From Spongilla lacustris (taxonomy: Eukaryota; Porifera; Demospongiae; Spongillida; Spongillidae): 64,000 nt of DNA. The position numbers were made by a program, and so were the translations under genes. The number at the start of each line of letters is the position of its first letter. The stretch's first letter is position 1. Below are positions 60,101-64,000 of this stretch, piece by piece. The notes under the pieces were generated by a model. The model worked only from the letters and a program-made list of their open reading frames with translations, ran no database searches and was not told the DNA's origin. Location: NCBI GenBank assembly GCA_949361645.1, contig OX442422.1, positions 606,580 through 670,579 on the forward strand, read 5' to 3'.

Positions 60101-62899
60101 ATCTGTTTATGCATCTTGTATTGTGGTTGTTTTATAGATTATTTTCAATGGTATGAGCTATTCATCAGTGGTGTCAAGTTGGTTCTCTTGTTCACTGTAA
60201 GCTTGTTCCCAAACGTGACTAATGTGCTCAATTGTTTGCTTTTTATTTCAGATCATATTTGAAATTGCTCAAGTGGTACTGCTTGGCTTCATGGATCTGA
60301 GGGATCCTGAGTTTGGCTTAACAATAGTCCTGCTGATAGCAGTGATCGTAGTGTGTGTCCTCGTCCACATACTTGTGGGTGGAGTTAATATTAAATGAAT
60401 ATTTAAAAACCTCATTCTGTATTCTTCATTTTGAAGGTTCAGAAGGAGTATTTGTGGGCCTATGTCTGCATTACCCTACTGGGGGTGTTATTTATTGCTT
60501 ATTATGCATTCAAAGTTGTACGGTAAGTACAGCAGGACTAGGTGTGTGTTCTGTTACAGAGCTGTTGTGGTATTTAGTTTATTTCATTGTATACAATGTA
60601 TCATGTATCATTTATCCATTTGAATACAATGTACAGTGTCAGACCTATCCTCAAGTGTTAAGTATTACAGAATGCCATCCATATTAAATAGAAGCCAATT
60701 ATTATAATGTTCAGTGAATGATAATTATGTGTGAGAGTATATTCATGGACATGTAAAATGTTTTGGACAATCCAGGACCTAGCCAAAATATGTCAACATC
60801 AAATATTTTATAGGCTTAGTACATATATATGTGTATGTTAAAAGCAATCAATGTTCATGTGAGCTGCTGCTCACTTAAGGTTTCTCTGTTGCACAGTCAA
60901 CAACATCAATGCACTGTCGTATTTATCACAAAAACTACAAACACCCAATTTTCACTAAATGTAATTTTAATTGCAAAACCACCATCTTTAAGTTAATATA
61001 ACCTCAGGTTTAGGGTTTACAAGATCAAAGCATTCTTGATACTGGGGTGAAGATTTACTTAATAAATTGATCAAGTACAATACTGATGGAATGACTTCTA
61101 CTGGCATAGGCTCACAATGTACATTGCATGTTCAAGTTACCACATTTCATCCTCTACAGCTTTGTTTCACGCTCATGTCCGCTCTGCAAGATTTTGGAGA
61201 GCAGAAATAAGCATATCGAAACCTTTATTAATTTGAATTGTTCAAACAAGACAAATGGAACATTTCAGATTCGGTTAGATGAATTATCAAACCTACTTAT
61301 CATTTGTAAGTTGCACATTTCCAGCAGACTGCACAGCCAATGCTTCATGTCCACCTCCCCCTCCCCCTCCCCTCCTCCCCAGCTCTCCTCAATCTCATTA
61401 CCACAATCGTTGTATTCATTATGTTTATAAAGGTGTGGTGCAACAGAGGTAAAGGCCTCAAGGACCATTGTAAGTCCAAGTGTGATCACTATGTATACAT
61501 GCACTCAGCTGCTGGAGCTGTGAAGTGAACAAAATCTAAACTGCATGCTGCTCCACATTTGGCACTTGGGCCCTCCCCCCAGACAAATACTGGGGCTGCA
61601 TATGCAATCATTGTGTGCAAAGTGCTGTACCATATTGCTCACTTTTGTTCAGTGATCATCTCTGCTTTTTAAATAAATTATGGTGATAAGAGTAACGTTT
61701 AAGAAACACATAATGACACTTGTTGCCACGGTGATTCCTTTGGGTAGCCAATAAACAGCTTGTATAGGGTCATAGTTCATGAATCCAACCAGCAGGTGAT
61801 CAGCACGTTTTGCTAAGTCATTTGCTAATCCTTAATAAAGCATCTGTTCCAGGACTTGGAATTGCATCATTTTATATATGTGTGGTGAATTCTTGTGGCC
61901 AGACCCAATAGATATAAGGTCTGGTCTAGTGACAGTGTAGTAGATTATTCTACCTAAAGAATGCAGTGTATGCTGCCATTCCATATATTACTCAATTAGC
62001 ATCTCTTATAAGATTATTAATCATGCAATATTAATGATCTTCAACTCTGCTCAGATAATGTCAATAGTTGTGGTTGGTGAGCAGATAAGATTCCTGTGGT
62101 TTGAATATTTTGCTCCTATCTGTCATGTTTGAACTGGAGTTATTAGCCTTGTTAGTGATTATTAATGGCTGCTAATTTGTTAGCATTAGCCCTTTGCCAA
62201 GGAAAGGAATTTTGCTTAATTAATTTTTCCTTGTTATGCTAGAAAGTATCCTGCAAACAATCAACAAAGGATAGTTGTTCTTTTTGCGACGGTGCTCTTT
62301 ATAATGTTAACTTTATGCATCATTTGCACTTCATTTTTGACTGTGTATGACCTTGTAAGGTTTACTAAAATGACCTGTTAACTCCTAAATTTAATATCAG
62401 CATTTATTACCTAATATTAATTTAGTTAGTTTATTAATAGATTCATGCAACAAACCACTCATTACAATCTTGATAATGATACAAAAACTGCTAGCTGCTA
62501 TTGTTTTCATTAATTTCTGCATAGTGCTTAATTAAAGTGTGTGGTAACAGTTGATTTCTTTTCAGCTTAATTTCTTCCTTTGCTGTGAGGAATTGTAGCA
62601 GCAGTTACCAGTTCATACTTTCATTTCTTGCATAACACCCTGTCCATATTTGCATTAACTTGCTACTTCTTAGAACACAATTGCATATATGGAATGGTGG
62701 TACATGATTCATTCCCAAAATCACTTGAACATTTTTGGTGACACTGAAAGGAAATAATGGACTTAATCTCGTTCTTTTAAAATTTAAACAGCTTATTTGG
62801 GATGTTGGAAACAGGAAACACTATTATGTCATATTAGCACTGAAGACAGTATACACATATGGGACAGTGTCCAGCAAAATCGGGCTTGTGGGGTTATAA
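54114..62899 (+). CDS. Multi-pass membrane protein, UPF0658 Golgi-like (ten exons)
   Basis: Exons 54114-54279, 56702-56814, 56872-56952, 57426-57504, 57766-57836, 59963-60196, 60252-60374, 60437-60522, 62243-62354 and 62792-62899 join with consistent phases through GT-AG introns, giving about 390 aa. Seven or more hydrophobic segments are visible, e.g. KFIYIIFFIGLTFYNLVLCI, VLSVFTPLFYILSAMIYF, FGLTIVLLIAVIVVCVLVHI and RIVVLFATVLFIMLTL. The motif YFEFGWKIYKQ followed by a short charged loop and 'R.IYI' resembles the 'FGWKIYKKIGA' signature of fungal UPF0658 Golgi membrane proteins, whose role is unknown. Exon 1 is linked only by phase across a 2.4-kb intron. The last exon enters a hairpin transposon at 62866, so the final dozen codons and the stop come from that element. 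Introns hold several minisatellites and two MITE-like elements. Confidence 0.65.
55020..55062. repeat. G homopolymer
   Basis: A G run of about 25 in the first intron. Assembly length is unreliable here. Confidence 0.85.
55637..55820. mobile_element. MITE with about 60-bp inverted ends
   Basis: The left arm ggaggaaacaatatcgtatt..gggttttgttcaaagatcct..cccaggttgata is mirrored by tatcaacctgggatcgtcaa acaaaaccc..aatacgatattttttcc. About 184 bp, in the first intron of the membrane-protein gene. Confidence 0.75.
56165..56355. repeat. 26-bp minisatellite
   Basis: About seven copies of ggcagaggtggggtcatgtg plus acatga, intronic. Confidence 0.9.
57060..57335. repeat. About 22-bp minisatellite
   Basis: About ten copies of ccataccactgcaccaatcc plus ct, with earlier variants reading acacaggtccattaac. 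Intronic. Confidence 0.9.
57512..57690. repeat. Short-unit repeat
   Basis: Units like gatatagggagtggt repeat about ten times with slippage. Intronic. Confidence 0.8.
58111..59908. mobile_element. Candidate TIR element, or inverted pair of 66-bp repeats, inside one intron
   Basis: 58111-58176 (ttacgcgcaaagcgtggatt ... ggatccatggtt) is the reverse complement of 59843-59908 with only two differences seen. The left side has further degenerate copies to 58289 (gcgcaaagcatggatccgga). The two could be the ends of one 1.8-kb element or separate insertions of one family. An ORF at 58432-58674 between them has no recognisable domain. Confidence 0.6.
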
Positions 62900-63679
62900 T
62901 TTTATCACTATAAAAATTGCACGTTGTACTAAGCAACACATCTTCGCGACGGTACTACCTTTTCCTTTCAAATTTCGTACACTTGTTCCCACACCATTTC
63001 TCTGTATGAAAATCGAATTTTGTGATCTACACCTTTTCCGTGCCGTTGATACAACAATCATTAACGCCGCGGGTTAGAAATCCACATTTCTCCACGTACG
63101 AGTGTTGAAAACGTTTGAAATTCGGAGTGTGAATAAAGGAGACCTGTAGCTATTGATTTGTTCTGTTCGTTAATTTCTGTATCATCCGTTACGGAGATAC
63201 AGTTGAGCAAACTACAGGCACATTTTCCCGCTTGATTCGCGCCAATGATATAATCACCGCCTTCCCATTCACTGAGCGGGACGCGATTTGCCAAAATCAT
63301 TGGCGCGAATCAAGCGGGAAAACGTGCCCGTAGTTTGTTCAACTGTATCTCCGTAACGGATGATATAGAAATTAACGAACAAAACAAATCAATAGCTACA
63401 GGACTCCTCTATGTGCAACCCGAATTTGACGCCTTTTCAACACTCGTACGTGGAGAAATGAGGAATTTTAACCCACGGGGTTAACAATTATTGTATCCAC
63501 GGCACGGAAAATGTGTAGATCACAAAAATCAATTTTCGCACAGAGAAATGGTGTGGGAACAAGTGTACGAAATTTGAAAGGAAAAGGTAGTACCGTCGCG
63601 AAGATGCGGTGTTTAGTACAACGTGCAATTTTTATAGTGATAAAATTATAACCCTACAAGCCCGATTTTGCTGGACACT
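62866..63679. mobile_element. 814-bp hairpin (foldback) transposon
   Basis: The left arm (62866-63250, starting agtgtccagcaaaatcgggc) is mirrored by the right arm (63299-63679, ending gcccgattttgctggacact) with few mismatches and a spacer of about 48 bp. No coding content of its own. No target duplication is clear. Transcribed, it would form a long double-stranded stem. It overlaps the last exon of the membrane-protein gene. Confidence 0.93.
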
Positions 63680-64000
63680 ATATATATAATATACAGTACT
63701 AAGAAACTTTAATTGCCTATAATCGCTGACCTTCTGCTTATCATGAGCACTTTACAAATTAATTTTCCTTGTAATACATTGAGAAGATTTGCAAGATGCA
63801 GACTGCCAACCTACCAAGTTTGAAATATTGAATGCAACTGCTGGCATGCCTAATACAATCAAGCAAGTTGTAGTGATACCCATATCAGTATATCATTAGA
63901 CAATGATTGCTTCCCTTATTTTTGCAAGTATCCTTGCTCCTGGTTCCAGTAGTGGTACCTTTTTGGTAAAGCAGAATTCACTCAGTTGCACTGCTTATCA
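63680..64000. other. No feature seen
   Basis: AT-rich single-copy-looking sequence with no ORF, repeat or RNA signal that I can support. Confidence 0.4.

Noticed and set aside
63061..63300. 79-codon minus-strand ORF
   Set aside because: It lies wholly within the arm and loop of the hairpin element and has no domain.

Overview
The window is animal nuclear DNA. It has multi-exon genes with GT-AG introns, many of them short, AT-rich intergenic DNA, many dinucleotide and G/C homopolymer tracts, and a dense, varied load of transposons. The abundance of CATG palindromes (tacatgta, tgcatgca), the compact introns and the gene types suggest a marine invertebrate, most likely a demosponge. That assignment is inference, not proven.

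Layout. (1) 1-13.0 kb, minus strand: two head-to-tail copies of a C2-MUN-C2 vesicle-exocytosis gene (UNC13D/BAIAP3-like). The upstream copy is complete (13024 to about 6278). The second starts at 4388 and runs off the left edge. A retroelement remnant and a MITE lie between them. (2) 13.0-18.6 kb: mostly non-coding, with a hAT-like MITE, a split minisatellite and a foldback element. (3) 18.6-27.8 kb: two nearly identical copies of a three-exon gene for a small secreted PKD-like protein, each on a duplicated segment of about 1.6 kb. The segments differ by a 105-bp MITE insertion with a clean 8-bp target duplication and by a 206-bp inversion. Between them are nested transposons: a MITE, a non-LTR-type retroelement with a YADD reverse transcriptase, a 1.74-kb TIR element inside it that carries a DNA-methylase-like gene, and a Gypsy integrase plus 3' LTR.

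(4) 27.8-37.4 kb: the most interesting object, a DNA transposon of about 9.6 kb with near-matching 40-bp terminal inverted repeats that begin TGTCA/TGTCG. It encodes a DD35E integrase, then a Josephin-like cysteine protease, then a region resembling a Ulp1/C48 protease. Its right part holds an array of about 15 hairpin units of 55 bp whose core resembles the terminal repeat. Features fit the Ginger group of cut-and-paste elements. Two single-base frame breaks occur next to homopolymers or short runs.

(5) 37.4-54 kb: repeat-rich and gene-poor, with a 3-kb degenerate repeat block, a tandem duplication of about 0.8-0.9 kb units, a 360-bp purine tract, several minisatellites, two clusters of GCATAC/GTATGC words, and only weak gene candidates on the minus strand. 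(6) 54.1-62.9 kb, plus strand: a ten-exon multi-pass membrane protein gene with consistent splice phases, resembling the UPF0658 Golgi membrane family. Its predicted stop codon lies inside an 814-bp near-perfect hairpin element at 62866-63679.
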